Shown: positions 7,991 to 16,568, numbered from the stretch's first letter. The stretch: 64,000 nt of DNA from Methylocapsa palsarum (GCF_900114285.1 NZ_FOSN01000007.1:124001-188000), one strand, 5' to 3'. Made by a program: numbers and translations. The notes: generated by a model from the letters alone, not told the origin.

Positions 7991-10072
7991 TCCTTGTTTT
8001 CGCCCCTCATAGATCCACGCGGCGGCGACGCCGCCGAGCAGCGCCAGCAGGCCGAGAAACCCGATGGCCAGCGGAAGCACGCCGACGCCCTTGACCTCGC
8101 TGGAGCCGGTCCGCTTGATGGCGGCGTAATCCTCGCCGCCATAGGCCGGACTTTCCCGCATGGCGATCAGGCGCGGCAGGGCGACGCCGCCGCCCGCGCC
8201 GCTGGCGATCCGTCGCGCCGTGCCGCCCGTCGCCTCGGCCAGCGGCCGGAGTTTTTCCGTGGTCGAGACGACGTCCTGGAATTCGCGCGGATTTTCGGGG
8301 CCAACATTCGCCAGCACGGACAGGAGTCCATCGCTCAGCCGGTAGAGCCCGAGTTCCGAGGCCTCGAGCGTCGCCCGCGAAAGGCCCGGCTCGGCGGCGC
8401 TCAGCGTGACGCTCGTCGTTTCGCCGGACGGAGCCGTCACATTCACCGGCGGGGTCTCGGGCAAGAGGCTCTGGCGTTCGATCTCGATGGCGCGGCCGCG
8501 CACATTGGCGCGCAGCGCCTCCTCTTCGAGTTCAGGCTCCTTCATCAGCCAGTGGGCGAGGCGGCGCAACAGGTCTAGATGGGGGCCGCCTCCCTCGAAT
8601 CCGCGCGCCCAGAGCCACATCTGATCGGTGAGCAGCAGCGCGACGCGGCCCTTGCCCTCGCGCGAGAGGACGAGCAGCGGCTTCTGGTCCGCGCCGGACA
8701 ACACGCTCGTGCCGCGCGCCACCTCCGCGTTGACCTGGCGGAACCACTCGCTCCAGGCGGGCGGCGTCTCGCTTCCGCCGGACAGGCCGCGCGTCACCGG
8801 ATGTTTGGCGCCGTCCTTCGAGATCGCGGCGCGAAACGCGTGCTCGGTCACGCTGCCGTCGGGACGCGCCGGCGCGATCCGGCCGAGCGGCGAATAATAG
8901 AGGCCCTCGGGCCGGGCGAAGTCGGGACCGGCGGCGAGCAGCAGGGCGCCGCCTTCGCGGACGTAGCGCACGATATTGTCGAAATAGACCAGCGGCAGCA
9001 CGCTCTGGTTGGAATAGCGGTCGAACACGATGAGATCGAATTCGCTGATCTTGCGCCCGAACAGATCCGCCGTCGGAAAGGCGATCAGCGACAATTCGTT
9101 GATCGGCGTGCCGTCCTGCTTTTCCGGAGGACGCAGAATCGTGAAATGCACGAGATCGACATTGGCGTCGGACTTCAGAAGATTGCGCCACATCCGCTCG
9201 CCGGCGTGAGGTTCGCCCGAGACGAGAAGGACCTTAAGCTTGTCGCGGACGCCCTCGATGGTCAGAACGGCCTTGTTGTTGATCGGCGTCAATTCATCGG
9301 GCAAAGCGTCGATTTCGAGTTCGACGACATTGGGTCCGCCATGTTCGATCCGCACAGGCACGCGGATGGTCTCGGACGGGGCCGCAAACATCGTGGCGAC
9401 AGGATTGCCGTCGCGGCGCACCTTGAGCACGGCAGGCTCGCTCCCGCCCCCCGTGTCGAGAACCTTGAGTTCGATGGTCTGGTCCTTGCCCACGATGCCG
9501 AACCGGGGCGCCTCGACAAGTTCGATGCGGCGGTCGCGTTCGCCCTCGTGGCCGGTGACGAAAACATGCAAAGGCGCTTTGAAAGAAAGCTGGTCGGCGC
9601 TGGCCGGAACGTCGTGCACGAGACCGTCGGTCAGCATGAACACGGCGCCGATCCGGTCCGAGGGAATGTCGCTGAGACCCGCGTTCAACGCTGAAAACAG
9701 CCGCGTGCCGTCGGCTTCGCCCTCGGCGCCGTTGCTCTCGATCACCCGGACATCGACATTGCCAAGCGCGGCGAGGCCTTTTTCAAGTTCGGCGCGCGCC
9801 TCGAGCGTCTGCTCCTTGCGCTCGCCGATGCTCTGGCTGCCGCTTTGATCGACGACCAGGGCGACGACCTCCCTGAGGCCGGTCCGATTTTCCCGCACAA
9901 GGGCCGGATCGCAGAGCGCAAGCAGCAACAATCCAAGGCCGAGCCCCCGCAGCAGCGTCCCGCGGCCCCGCATGTAGAGCCCGAGCGCAACGATCGCGAG
10001 GGCGAGCAATCCCAGCCCGGCGATGGCAGGCCAGGGCAAGAGCGGCGTGAACGAAATATTGTACTGATCCAT
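7988..10072 (-). CDS. Large membrane protein with von Willebrand/glutamine-amidotransferase-like domains
   Basis: 694 residues. Two membrane segments lie near the N-terminus (about 12-33 and 40-58) and one near the C-terminus (about 667-688). Between them are a VWA-like start (VVALVVDQSGSQS, AVFMLTDGLVHD) and a region resembling a class-I amidotransferase-like fold (LLVSGEPHAGERMW, LIVFDRYS, GALLLAAGPDF). Relatives in Rhizobiales sit in moxR-DUF58-DUF4159 operons, which are absent next to this copy. The stop may reflect a +1/-1 change in a GGGG run near 8013: the next frame continues with a plausible tail of E-P-K-T repeats. Function unknown. Confidence 0.7.
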   Translation of the reverse strand: MDQYNISFTPLLPWPAIAGLGLLALAIVALGLYMRGRGTLLRGLGLGLLLLALCDPALVRENRTGLREVVALVVDQSGSQSIGERKEQTLEARAELEKGLAALGNVDVRVIESNGAEGEADGTRLFSALNAGLSDIPSDRIGAVFMLTDGLVHDVPASADQLSFKAPLHVFVTGHEGERDRRIELVEAPRFGIVGKDQTIELKVLDTGGGSEPAVLKVRRDGNPVATMFAAPSETIRVPVRIEHGGPNVVELEIDALPDELTPINNKAVLTIEGVRDKLKVLLVSGEPHAGERMWRNLLKSDANVDLVHFTILRPPEKQDGTPINELSLIAFPTADLFGRKISEFDLIVFDRYSNQSVLPLVYFDNIVRYVREGGALLLAAGPDFARPEGLYYSPLGRIAPARPDGSVTEHAFRAAISKDGAKHPVTRGLSGGSETPPAWSEWFRQVNAEVARGTSVLSGADQKPLLVLSREGKGRVALLLTDQMWLWARGFEGGGPHLDLLRRLAHWLMKEPELEEEALRANVRGRAIEIERQSLLPETPPVNVTAPSGETTSVTLSAAEPGLSRATLEASELGLYRLSDGLLSVLANVGPENPREFQDVVSTTEKLRPLAEATGGTARRIASGAGGGVALPRLIAMRESPAYGGEDYAAIKRTGSSEVKGVGVLPLAIGFLGLLALLGGVAAAWIYEGRKQG

Positions 10073-10089
10073 CTCTGCTTCGTGCCTTA

Positions 10090-10197
10090 GAGCATATTCC
10101 GATCGGATTGAATCAATCCGACAAGACTATGCTCAAGCTTTTGACCCTGGAGCGATTTCTGATCGATCGCATGACTTCATGCGATCGGAAAGCGCTC
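10090..10197 (+). repeat. RIME-like two-hairpin element
   Basis: About 108 bp, plus orientation, with both hairpins (GAGCATATTCC...GACTATGCTC and GATCGCATGA...TCATGCGATC). Four bases are missing from the first hairpin compared with the 44 kb units. It separates the genes ending at 7988 and 10270, which are otherwise on the same strand. Confidence 0.88.
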
Positions 10198-10269
10198 TAA
10201 CAGCCCCGCGCGTCGAGAAAATGGCCGCCGCCGGTCTTCTGCGCCGCGGCGCAGCTCATTCTCGCCAGA

Positions 10270-11097
10270 TCATCGCGGCGGGGTCGCGCCCGCCATCCAC
10301 TTCAAAGCCGACCAGAGCGGCCATTTCATCTGGTTCAATTGCGCGATCGTGGTCATCCGCAATTCGCCATCGGAAACGAAAGCCCGCTCCCAGCTGCGTT
10401 TCGCCCGCGCAACGGCGTTCGGGCCATAATGAACGACCGCCCATGCGCCGGCTTTCCGATCCGGCTGCAACTCGCTCAATTTTTCCAGCAGGCTTTTGCA
10501 GTCGGCGATGATGTTCTCCGTTTCGGAAATGAAATAATCTTCGTCGACGGCGTCGAGGCAAAAATCCGCCTTGGCCCTGTCGAGCAGGGCGTCGGCCCGT
10601 TCCGCGATCGTGTCGTGCAGAGCCCTCACGTCGAAAAGTTCGGTTTCGGAATGGGCCGACATGGCGCCGAACGCCAGTTTACGGACGGCGAGCCGCGCCG
10701 CATCGAGCTTGTCGAGCTCATCGCGGACGCGGGCGGTCAATGGATCCTTCCTGAACATGAGCGCAAACCGGGAGCCGTAGAGCCACCCTCCGCCAAGGAG
10801 CAGTCCAAGACCAAGAAGAATTCCGGGAACCAGATGGCTGCCGCCGAGCTGACGGTCTTCCGTCATTTCGGCCTCGTTGACGATGATCTTCGCCTGCAAT
10901 GGCAGGGGTCCCGCAAATCTGACAGCGACCGGAACGGCCTCCCCGCCCACGAACGAGGGCGTCGCCGCGGCTTCGATGGCGGACGCGCGGCGCGAATCCG
11001 CCGCAAATAGCGCAAGGAACGCGAGAGCGGAAAACACCGGGAGCAAACGGACGGCGATCTTGTTCAGTGCGATCCTTCTCATGATGATCCCTCTCAT
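10270..11097 (-). CDS. Hypothetical membrane-anchored protein
   Basis: 275 residues at most. A signal-type hydrophobic segment (about residues 18-40) is followed by a short extracytoplasmic part, a second membrane span (HLVPGILLGLGLLLGGGWLYG, about 88-108) and a charged, mostly helical cytoplasmic region of about 160 residues. I do not recognise the family. The ATG at 11097 overlaps the TGA of the upstream ymdB-like gene (ATGA), which implies translational coupling. The ATG at 11082 has a better-placed AGAGGG and may be the true start. Confidence 0.6.
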   Translation of the reverse strand: MRGIIMRRIALNKIAVRLLPVFSALAFLALFAADSRRASAIEAAATPSFVGGEAVPVAVRFAGPLPLQAKIIVNEAEMTEDRQLGGSHLVPGILLGLGLLLGGGWLYGSRFALMFRKDPLTARVRDELDKLDAARLAVRKLAFGAMSAHSETELFDVRALHDTIAERADALLDRAKADFCLDAVDEDYFISETENIIADCKSLLEKLSELQPDRKAGAWAVVHYGPNAVARAKRSWERAFVSDGELRMTTIAQLNQMKWPLWSALKWMAGATPPR

Positions 11098-11936
11098 GAC
11101 AATTCAGCGACTTTGGCCTTTTCCCAGAAATGCGGGCGCGCCTGCGACAGCCGCCCGCCGATGCGGACCGGCGCAATGTCGATTGCGAGCCCCCTCGCGT
11201 CGAGTTCGACGGCGACGCCGCAAAGCGTCGCGGCTCCGCCGGCGGGCTCAAACCTCGCCGCCGGCAGCTTGGTCGTGAACCGGCGCACGGGCTCGTCCTT
11301 TTCCATCCCGATCACGGAATTGTAGTCGCCGGTCATGCCGGCGTCGGTCATATAGCCCGTCCCCTGCGGCAGGATCTGATGATCCGCCGTCGGGACATGC
11401 GTATGCGTCCCGACGACGAGCGACGCGCGGCCGTCGACGAAATGGGCGAGCGCCTGTTTTTCGCTCGACGCCTCCGCGTGAAAATCGACGAACACTGCGT
11501 CGCAGCCCGCGCCCAGCGGACAGGCGCCGAGTTCGCGCTCGACGGCGGCGAACGGATCGTCCATCGCGTCCATGAAGACGCGGCCCATCACGTTGATGAC
11601 GAGAACGCGGGCGCCGGCGGCGGTCTCGATCAGATTGGCGCCATGGCCGGGCGTCCCGCGCGGGTAATTCAGCGGCCGGATCAGGCGCGGCTCGCGGGCG
11701 ATGAAAACCAGCGCCTCACGCTGGTCGAACGCGTGATTGCCCAAAGTCACGCAATCCGCCCCCGCATTCAAAAACTCGGCGCAGATCGCCTCGGTGATGC
11801 CGAAGCCGCCGGCGGCGTTCTCGCCGTTGACGATCACGAGGTCGAGGCTCCAATCCTCCCTCAGCCGGGGCAATTGGCTCGTCAGCGCGGCGCGTCCCGC
11901 CCGGCCAACGACATCGCCAACGAAGAGAAGCCGCAT
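11094..11936 (-). CDS. YmdB-family metallophosphoesterase
   Basis: 280 residues. It has the TIGR00282 pattern: MRLLFVGDVVGRAG at the start, VNGENAAGGFG, TLGNHAFD, VDFHAEASSEK and GTHTHVPTAD, which are the metal and phosphate ligands. Bacillus YmdB hydrolyses 2',3'-cyclic nucleotides. The start at 11936 is fixed by the conserved MRLLFVGD; the frame extends upstream but without family sequence. The gene lies downstream of the 5-formyl-THF cyclo-ligase gene on the same strand, and overlaps the next gene by 4 bases. Confidence 0.88.
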   Translation of the reverse strand: MRLLFVGDVVGRAGRAALTSQLPRLREDWSLDLVIVNGENAAGGFGITEAICAEFLNAGADCVTLGNHAFDQREALVFIAREPRLIRPLNYPRGTPGHGANLIETAAGARVLVINVMGRVFMDAMDDPFAAVERELGACPLGAGCDAVFVDFHAEASSEKQALAHFVDGRASLVVGTHTHVPTADHQILPQGTGYMTDAGMTGDYNSVIGMEKDEPVRRFTTKLPAARFEPAGGAATLCGVAVELDARGLAIDIAPVRIGGRLSQARPHFWEKAKVAELS

Positions 11937-12045
11937 CTTGTTGTCCAGACCAAGCCTGAGTGCACAAAGAGAAATGGAGGCTCGCCTGCTCGGAGGCAAT
12001 GCTCAGGCCACATGATCCGCGCGATTTTCGCCGGAAAGCCCCTCA

Positions 12046-12651
12046 CTACGCCGGAAAACTCCGGCAGTCGATCAATTCGCGCTCCGTCAGTACGTAATCG
12101 AGCGGTTGATCATGCGCCTCGTGCGGAGCCTTGGGAATCTCCTGGCTGGCGAAGGCGACGCCGATCGCGCAGACAGGTTTCATGGCGCGCAATTTTTCGA
12201 GGCTGCGATCGTAATAGCCCGCGCCGTAGCCGATCCTCTGGCCGCTGCGGTCGAAGGCGGCGAGCGGGACGAACAGAAAATCGGGATCAACCTCCGGCGC
12301 GCTCGCCAGGGGCTCCAGAATTCCCATTTTTCCCGCGACCGTCGGATCGCCATAGCGCCATTTCCGGAACACGAGCGGCGTTCCGCGCGGCCCGGTCACC
12401 GGCAGGGCGGTCGCGATCCCGGCCGACGCCAGCGCTTGCATAAGCTGCAGCGGCGAGGCTTCCTCCGCGAGCGCGGAAAAAGCCGAAACCATTGCCGGGC
12501 TCCTGTCCTGGACCAGCCGCAGCCCGGCTCCCGCGAGATGCGCGGCGAGGGCGGCGGCGTTGTCCTCGCTCTCGGCGCGGCGGCGCGCCAGGGCCTCGGC
12601 GCGAAGAGCGGCCTTGAGGGAGGACGAGGCCTTGAGGGAGGAAGAGGACAT
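12046..12651 (-). CDS. ygfA: 5-formyltetrahydrofolate cyclo-ligase
   Basis: 201 residues. ATP-dependent conversion of 5-formyl-THF to 5,10-methenyl-THF, which recycles a folate by-product and matters in C1 metabolism. Family motifs are RKWRYGD, PDFLFVPLAAFDRSGQRIGYGAGYYDR (shown here as FVPLAAFD and GYGAGYYD) and a C-terminal LDYVLTERE. The N-terminus MSSSSLKASSSLKAAL contains a short repeat encoded by CTCCCTCAAG units and the start is uncertain by a few codons. A 6S RNA lies directly upstream, the same linkage as ssrS-ygfA in other proteobacteria. Confidence 0.9.
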   Translation of the reverse strand: MSSSSLKASSSLKAALRAEALARRRAESEDNAAALAAHLAGAGLRLVQDRSPAMVSAFSALAEEASPLQLMQALASAGIATALPVTGPRGTPLVFRKWRYGDPTVAGKMGILEPLASAPEVDPDFLFVPLAAFDRSGQRIGYGAGYYDRSLEKLRAMKPVCAIGVAFASQEIPKAPHEAHDQPLDYVLTERELIDCRSFPA

Positions 12652-12714
12652 CTTGAGGGAGGTTCGGGTTGTGGACGATTTCGAGGGCGGGACGGGACGT
12701 AAGCGCGGGGCCGC

Positions 12715-12875
12715 GATGGCCGTGGGACATCGATCCCGGGAACCTACAACGTAGGTGGGCGCCATGTGGCCGAGCCCACGGGCAAGGCCAGGGACAGCTC
12801 CCTTTGAGATCGATAAGGCCCCGGGAATACTGATCCAGCACGAACCCCGCAGCTCCGCCGGGCGAATGTAAGGGG
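12715..12875 (-). ncRNA. ssrS: 6S RNA, sequesters sigma70 RNA polymerase
   Basis: Minus-strand segment immediately upstream of the cyclo-ligase gene. Read 5'-3' it contains GCGGGGTTCGTGCTGG, then TATTCCCGGGGCCTTATCG, a GGGAGCTGTCCC bulge region, TTGCCC, a GTGGGC...GCCCAC hairpin, the small hairpin CCTACGTTGTAGG and GTTCCCGGGATCGATG. This order is that of alphaproteobacterial 6S RNA, and the genomic position before ygfA is diagnostic. Ends are approximate. A covariance search with the Rfam 6S model would settle the limits. Confidence 0.8.
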
Positions 12876-13012
12876 CGCCGCAGCGGAACGCCAGCGTGAT
12901 TTCGCTTGTTCTTGGCGCAACCCCTTGCGGGCCTGCGGCGGACGGCGCCATTGTGTCCTTCAGCGCGTTTCGTCCCTTGCAGCAATCCCGCGCGCCAAAA
13001 AGGCCGCATGCG

Positions 13013-14500
13013 ATGCAAGCCATCGAGATCGATCACGACGTCCTCTCCCGCCGCGCGACGATCGTCGCCGCCCTCAAAAAGATTGTGCCCGGCGAGGGCG
13101 TGATCGACGCGGCGATCGGACGGCGCGCCTATGAGTCCGACGCTTTCACAGCGCGCCGCGCGCTTCCCATGGTCGTCGTCCTGCCCGAGACCGTCGACCA
13201 GGTCCGCGCCGTTTTGGCCTATTGCCACGAGAACAACGTCAAGGTCGCCCCGCGCGGGGCCGGAACCTCGCTGTCCGGCGGCGCTCTGCCGCTCGAGGAC
13301 GGGGTACTTCTCTCCATGATGAAGTTCAACCGCATCAAGGAAATCGATTTCGACGACAGGATCGCCGTGGTCGAGCCGGGCGTCACCAATCTCGCCATCA
13401 CCCGCGCGGTCGAGCATCGCGGCTTCTATTACGCGCCGGACCCTTCCTCGCAGATCGCCTGTTCGATCGGCGGCAATGTCGCGGAAAATTCGGGCGGCGT
13501 TCATTGCCTCAAATACGGCCTCACCACCAACAATGTGCTCGGCGTCGAACTCGTGCTCATGACCGGCGAGATCGTGCGGCTTGGCGGACGCTGGCTCGAC
13601 CAGGACGGCTACGACCTCCTCGGCCTCGTCGTCGGCTCGGAAGGAATGCTGGGCGTCGTCACCGAGGTCATTGTCCGCATCCTGCGCGCGCCGGAGACCG
13701 CGCGGGCCTTGATGATCGCCTTCGACTCCAGCGAGGCGGCGGGCGCCTGCGTGGCCGACGTCATCGCCGCCGGAATCATCCCCGGCGGCATGGAGATGAT
13801 GGACCGGCCGGCCATCGCGGCGGTGGAGGATTTCGTTCACGCCGGCTATCCGCGCGAGGCCGAGGCGCTGCTCATCGTCGAACTCGACGGACCGCCGGTC
13901 GAGGTCGACCACCTCGTCGGGCTTGTCGAGGCCATCGCCCTGAAGCGCGGCGCGACGCAATGCCGGATTTCAACCTCAAACGAAGAGCGTCTTCTGTTCT
14001 GGGCCGGGCGCAAGGCGGCCTTCCCCGCCGTCGGGCGGCTCTCGCCCGATTATCTCTGCATGGACGGCACCATCCCGCGCAAGCAATTGCCGCGCGTTCT
14101 CGCCGGGATGCGCGACCTGTCCGAAAAGCACGGGCTGCGGGTCGCCAACGTGTTTCACGCCGGCGACGGGAACCTGCATCCGCTGATCCTCTACGACGCC
14201 AACAAGCCGGGCGAATTGCAGGCCGCCGAGGATTTCGGCGCCGATATCCTGCGTCTCTGCGTCGAGGTCGGCGGGGTGCTGACCGGCGAACACGGCGTCG
14301 GCGTCGAGAAGCGCGACCTGATGCCGGTGATGTTCAACGAGGTCGATCTAGATCATCAGATTCGGGTCAAATGCGCCTTTGACGCCAAGCACCTGCTCAA
14401 CCCCGGCAAGGTGTTTCCGCAGCTGCGCCGCTGCGCCGAGCTTGGAAAGCTGCATGTGCATGCGGGAAACCTGCCCTTTCCGGACCTGCCGAGGTTTTGA
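13013..14500 (+). CDS. glcD: Glycolate oxidase subunit GlcD (FAD-linked oxidase)
   Basis: 495 residues. It oxidises glycolate (or D-lactate in relatives) to glyoxylate, with FAD bound by the PCMH domain: PRGAGTSLSGGALP, YAPDPSSQIACSIGGNVAENSGG and YDLLGLVVGSEGMLG. The C-terminal FAD-oxidase domain has FHAGDGNLHPLI and LTGEHGVGVEK. The start at 13013 (MQAIEIDHD) matches the family; the frame extends upstream into the 6S promoter region. glcE and glcF, the usual partners, are not adjacent. A degraded copy of its 3' end lies at 14838-14970, beyond the phnA gene. Confidence 0.9.
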   Translation: MQAIEIDHDVLSRRATIVAALKKIVPGEGVIDAAIGRRAYESDAFTARRALPMVVVLPETVDQVRAVLAYCHENNVKVAPRGAGTSLSGGALPLEDGVLLSMMKFNRIKEIDFDDRIAVVEPGVTNLAITRAVEHRGFYYAPDPSSQIACSIGGNVAENSGGVHCLKYGLTTNNVLGVELVLMTGEIVRLGGRWLDQDGYDLLGLVVGSEGMLGVVTEVIVRILRAPETARALMIAFDSSEAAGACVADVIAAGIIPGGMEMMDRPAIAAVEDFVHAGYPREAEALLIVELDGPPVEVDHLVGLVEAIALKRGATQCRISTSNEERLLFWAGRKAAFPAVGRLSPDYLCMDGTIPRKQLPRVLAGMRDLSEKHGLRVANVFHAGDGNLHPLILYDANKPGELQAAEDFGADILRLCVEVGGVLTGEHGVGVEKRDLMPVMFNEVDLDHQIRVKCAFDAKHLLNPGKVFPQLRRCAELGKLHVHAGNLPFPDLPRF

Positions 14501-14585
14501 GGGCGGGTCCGGATGGATCAATCGCCGCGAATTGCGTAAGCAAATGTCCCAAGGCTCTTACTGCGGCGAATCAGGCGGGTGCAGC

Positions 14586-14810
14586 GTGACAGACGACATC
14601 ATTGTGAAAGACAGCAACGGCGCGAAGCTGGCGGACGGCGATTCCGTCACCCTCATCAAGGATCTGAAGGTCAAGGGCACGTCGGAGACGATCAAGCGCG
14701 GAACGCTGATCAAGAATATTCAACTGAACGGCAACCCGGGCGAGATCGAGGCCAACACGAAACAGGTCAAGGGCCTCGTGCTGAAGACCGAGTTCGTGAA
14801 GAAGGCGTGA
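14586..14810 (+). CDS. PhnA-domain protein (YjdM C-terminal type)
   Basis: 74 residues from GTG at 14586: VTDDIIVKDSNGAKLADGD, then SVTLIKDLKVKG, KRGTLIKNI and a VKGLVLKTEFVKKA end. It is the C-terminal SH3-like domain of PhnA/YjdM; the N-terminal zinc-ribbon is absent, as in many alphaproteobacterial versions. Despite the name there is no evidence of phosphonate metabolism. GGCGGG stands upstream of the GTG; an ATG at 14544 would add 14 residues with two Cys (SYCGESGGCS) and cannot be excluded. Confidence 0.8.
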   Translation: MTDDIIVKDSNGAKLADGDSVTLIKDLKVKGTSETIKRGTLIKNIQLNGNPGEIEANTKQVKGLVLKTEFVKKA

Positions 14811-14837
14811 GGGGTCTGAGGGCGACCCCGAGTCGGG

Positions 14838-14970
14838 AAGCGCCTGCTCAATCTGGGCAAGGCGTTTCTTCGGCTGCGCCGAGCTGGGCCTGCGCACCAC
14901 GCGGGAAGCTCGCCGCTTCCGGACCTTGAGATCCCGGGCCTGGAGATCCCGGACCTCCCGCGGTTTTGAG
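14838..14970 (+). pseudogene. Degenerate duplicate of the glcD 3' end
   Basis: GCGCCTGCTCAATCTGGGCAAGG, TTTCTTCGGCTGCGCCGAGCTGGG and CCGGACCTCCCGCGGTTTTGA follow the order of the last 110 bases of glcD (14391-14500), with a small insertion of repeated GATCCCGG. There is no upstream remainder of a second glcD, so this looks like a leftover from a tandem duplication or from the event that placed phnA between the two copies. Confidence 0.6.
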
Positions 14971-15003
14971 TCGCGGCGGCCTCCCTCCGATTAAAGGAGG
15001 TGA

Positions 15004-15228
15004 CTAAGGCCATTGAATCTTGAAGACCGTGCCGCAGTTGCAAGGGCCGCCGCTGTACGTCGTACCGTAGAGCGCGCCGTTGTAGGAGGTGAGGCTGGCC
15101 ATCGGGTTCGACCCGTTGGCGCCGTTGAAGCTGTAGGAGGCCTCGGTCCATTGCGTCTTCCCGGCGGCGGGCGGCGTCAGTTTGAAAAACGTCCCATTGT
15201 ATCCGGCAGGAGAGTCAATACGGATCAT
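15004..15228 (-). pseudogene. Fragment of a GloVer-repeat beta-propeller-like protein
   Basis: 74 codons carrying about one and a half copies of a repeat seen in large secreted proteins: TFFKLTPPAAGKTQWTEASY, then GNxxYGTTYxGG-like ALYGTTYSGG and GTVFKIQWP. Full-length relatives have many such repeats and a signal peptide, neither of which is present. The frame starts abruptly. I read it as the last repeat of a truncated gene. Confidence 0.6.
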
Positions 15229-15387
15229 TGCTTCCGGAGCTTAGGCTGGCAAGCGCGATTTTCCATCTCTACAAGACGGCATGGAGCATAAGCCGAACGT
15301 GCGCCGGCCAATGTAGATTCAGCGCATGCTTCGCCTCTCGATCAACGCCAGGTCATTCGGACGCGACTTTTCGCCAAACCCTCCCCC

Positions 15388-15756
15388 TCACGTGAAATAC
15401 TGGACGATATGCGGGAAGGTGAAGGTCCATGTGCCAAGGCTGGTCTCGACCTCGAGCACCGGGTCGGCGCAATTCGCCTGCGCCTGCAACACATCCCCGG
15501 CTTTCAGCGTGTAGGGAAGACTGACGGCGGCGGCCGTCAGGACGCAGGTTCCGTGATTTGCCGCAAGGCTCGTGATCGTGACCACGTCGGCGACGCCCTT
15601 CACCAGGAGGTTGGTCTGGACGGCCCCCGTGGCGGCTTCGGCCTGCGGCGACATTGTGCGGTCGACGCTCACCGGCATGTCCGGCGTGCAGGCGCCGAGG
15701 GCGAGGGACGAGGTGAGCGCGGCGGCCGCCGCGCACAACAATCTAAGATTCTTCAT
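15388..15756 (-). CDS. Small exported lipoprotein, hypothetical
   Basis: 122 residues from MKNLRLLCAAAAALTSS with a probable lipobox LGAC (Cys about residue 22). The mature part is mostly beta in character (TNLLVKGVADVVTITS, TCVLTAAAVSLPYTLKAGD, WTFTFPHIVQYFT) and has two further Cys that could form a disulphide. I do not recognise the family. The start at 15756 is chosen because it begins the signal peptide; the frame extends 29 codons further upstream without coding character. Confidence 0.55.
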   Translation of the reverse strand: MKNLRLLCAAAAALTSSLALGACTPDMPVSVDRTMSPQAEAATGAVQTNLLVKGVADVVTITSLAANHGTCVLTAAAVSLPYTLKAGDVLQAQANCADPVLEVETSLGTWTFTFPHIVQYFT

Positions 15757-15954
15757 TGCCGATGTTTTCCCTGAAATTGGTTGAATGCAGCGCGTGCAAA
15801 GATCCGGCCACCCCGCCGTGTCGCCTGGGCGCGTCTCTTTCACGTCGCGGTCGCGGGTGGATTCTGTCGCGGATTGAAAGCCACGGGCCGGCTGTCGCTC
15901 GCGCCAACGTTTGCGCGGGTTCCGCGCGCCGGGCCCGTGCGGTGAACAATGAGG

Positions 15955-16317
15955 CTAGGTCTTGCCGCTCCCGGCCTTCGCGAGGATCGTTTCGAACGGC
16001 TTGCGCGCCTCTTCGCCAAGCCTCGCGTAAAGTTCGGCGACCCTTGCCGCCTGCGTCACGAACGCCTCGCAGGACGCCCGGGCGTAATCCGCCTGCAATT
16101 GAAGCGCGCTTTCGAAGGATTTGGCCTGACCGAGCTTTTCGAAATAAGCTGCGCCGTCCTCGAAAGCTGTCTTGGCGTAACTCGCCGTTTCCAACGCGAT
16201 TGTGTGGATATTCTGAACAAAGGAAGAAGCTGATTGAACAAAGGAAGAAGCTGACGCCGTCGCTCTCTCGAGTTCTTCTCGATCGGAGATTTTGAAATCG
16301 TCTCTATTATTCGCCAT
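15955..16317 (-). CDS. Phasin family protein
   Basis: 120 residues, almost wholly amphipathic helix and without Cys, of the Phasin_2 type. Landmarks are ETASYAKTAFEDGAAYFEKL, followed by a QADYARASCEAFVTQAARVAELY segment and the tail RKPFETILAKAG. Phasins coat polyhydroxyalkanoate granules, which fits type II methanotrophs that store PHB. GGAGAG lies upstream of the ATG. An internal 21-bp duplication gives SASSFVQ twice near residues 22-36. Confidence 0.8.
   Translation of the reverse strand: MANNRDDFKISDREELERATASASSFVQSASSFVQNIHTIALETASYAKTAFEDGAAYFEKLGQAKSFESALQLQADYARASCEAFVTQAARVAELYARLGEEARKPFETILAKAGSGKT
16212..16253. repeat. 21-bp in-frame tandem duplication within the phasin gene
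   Basis: TGAACAAAGGAAGAAGCTGA followed by T at 16212-16232 is repeated at 16233-16253 with one change at the last base. It adds seven residues (SASSFVQ) to the coiled-coil region and looks like a recent slippage event. Confidence 0.9.
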
Positions 16318-16456
16318 CCAGGCTTGTCTCTCCAGAATGCAGAGATTAGCGGCTCAGTTCAAGCCGAATGGATTATTTTCTTACAGTTCAACGCCCTCAT
16401 AATCAAGTCTATAATCATAAAAATGTGATGATTTTAAGCGACGCCCAAGCTTACTA

Positions 16457-16568
16457 GAGCATATTCCGGTCGGATTGAACCAATCCAATCGACAAAAATA
16501 TGCTCAAGCTTTTGACTCTGGAGCGATTTCTGATCGATCGCATGACTACATGCGATCTGGAAGCGCTT
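16457..16568 (+). repeat. RIME-like two-hairpin element
   Basis: 112 bp, plus orientation, between the phasin and PPK2 genes. Both hairpins are present, with several base changes (CCGGTCGGATTGAACC, TGACTACATGCGATCTGG) that weaken the second stem. The surrounding 16318-16702 stretch is unusually AT-rich for this genome and holds no gene that I can support. Confidence 0.87.
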
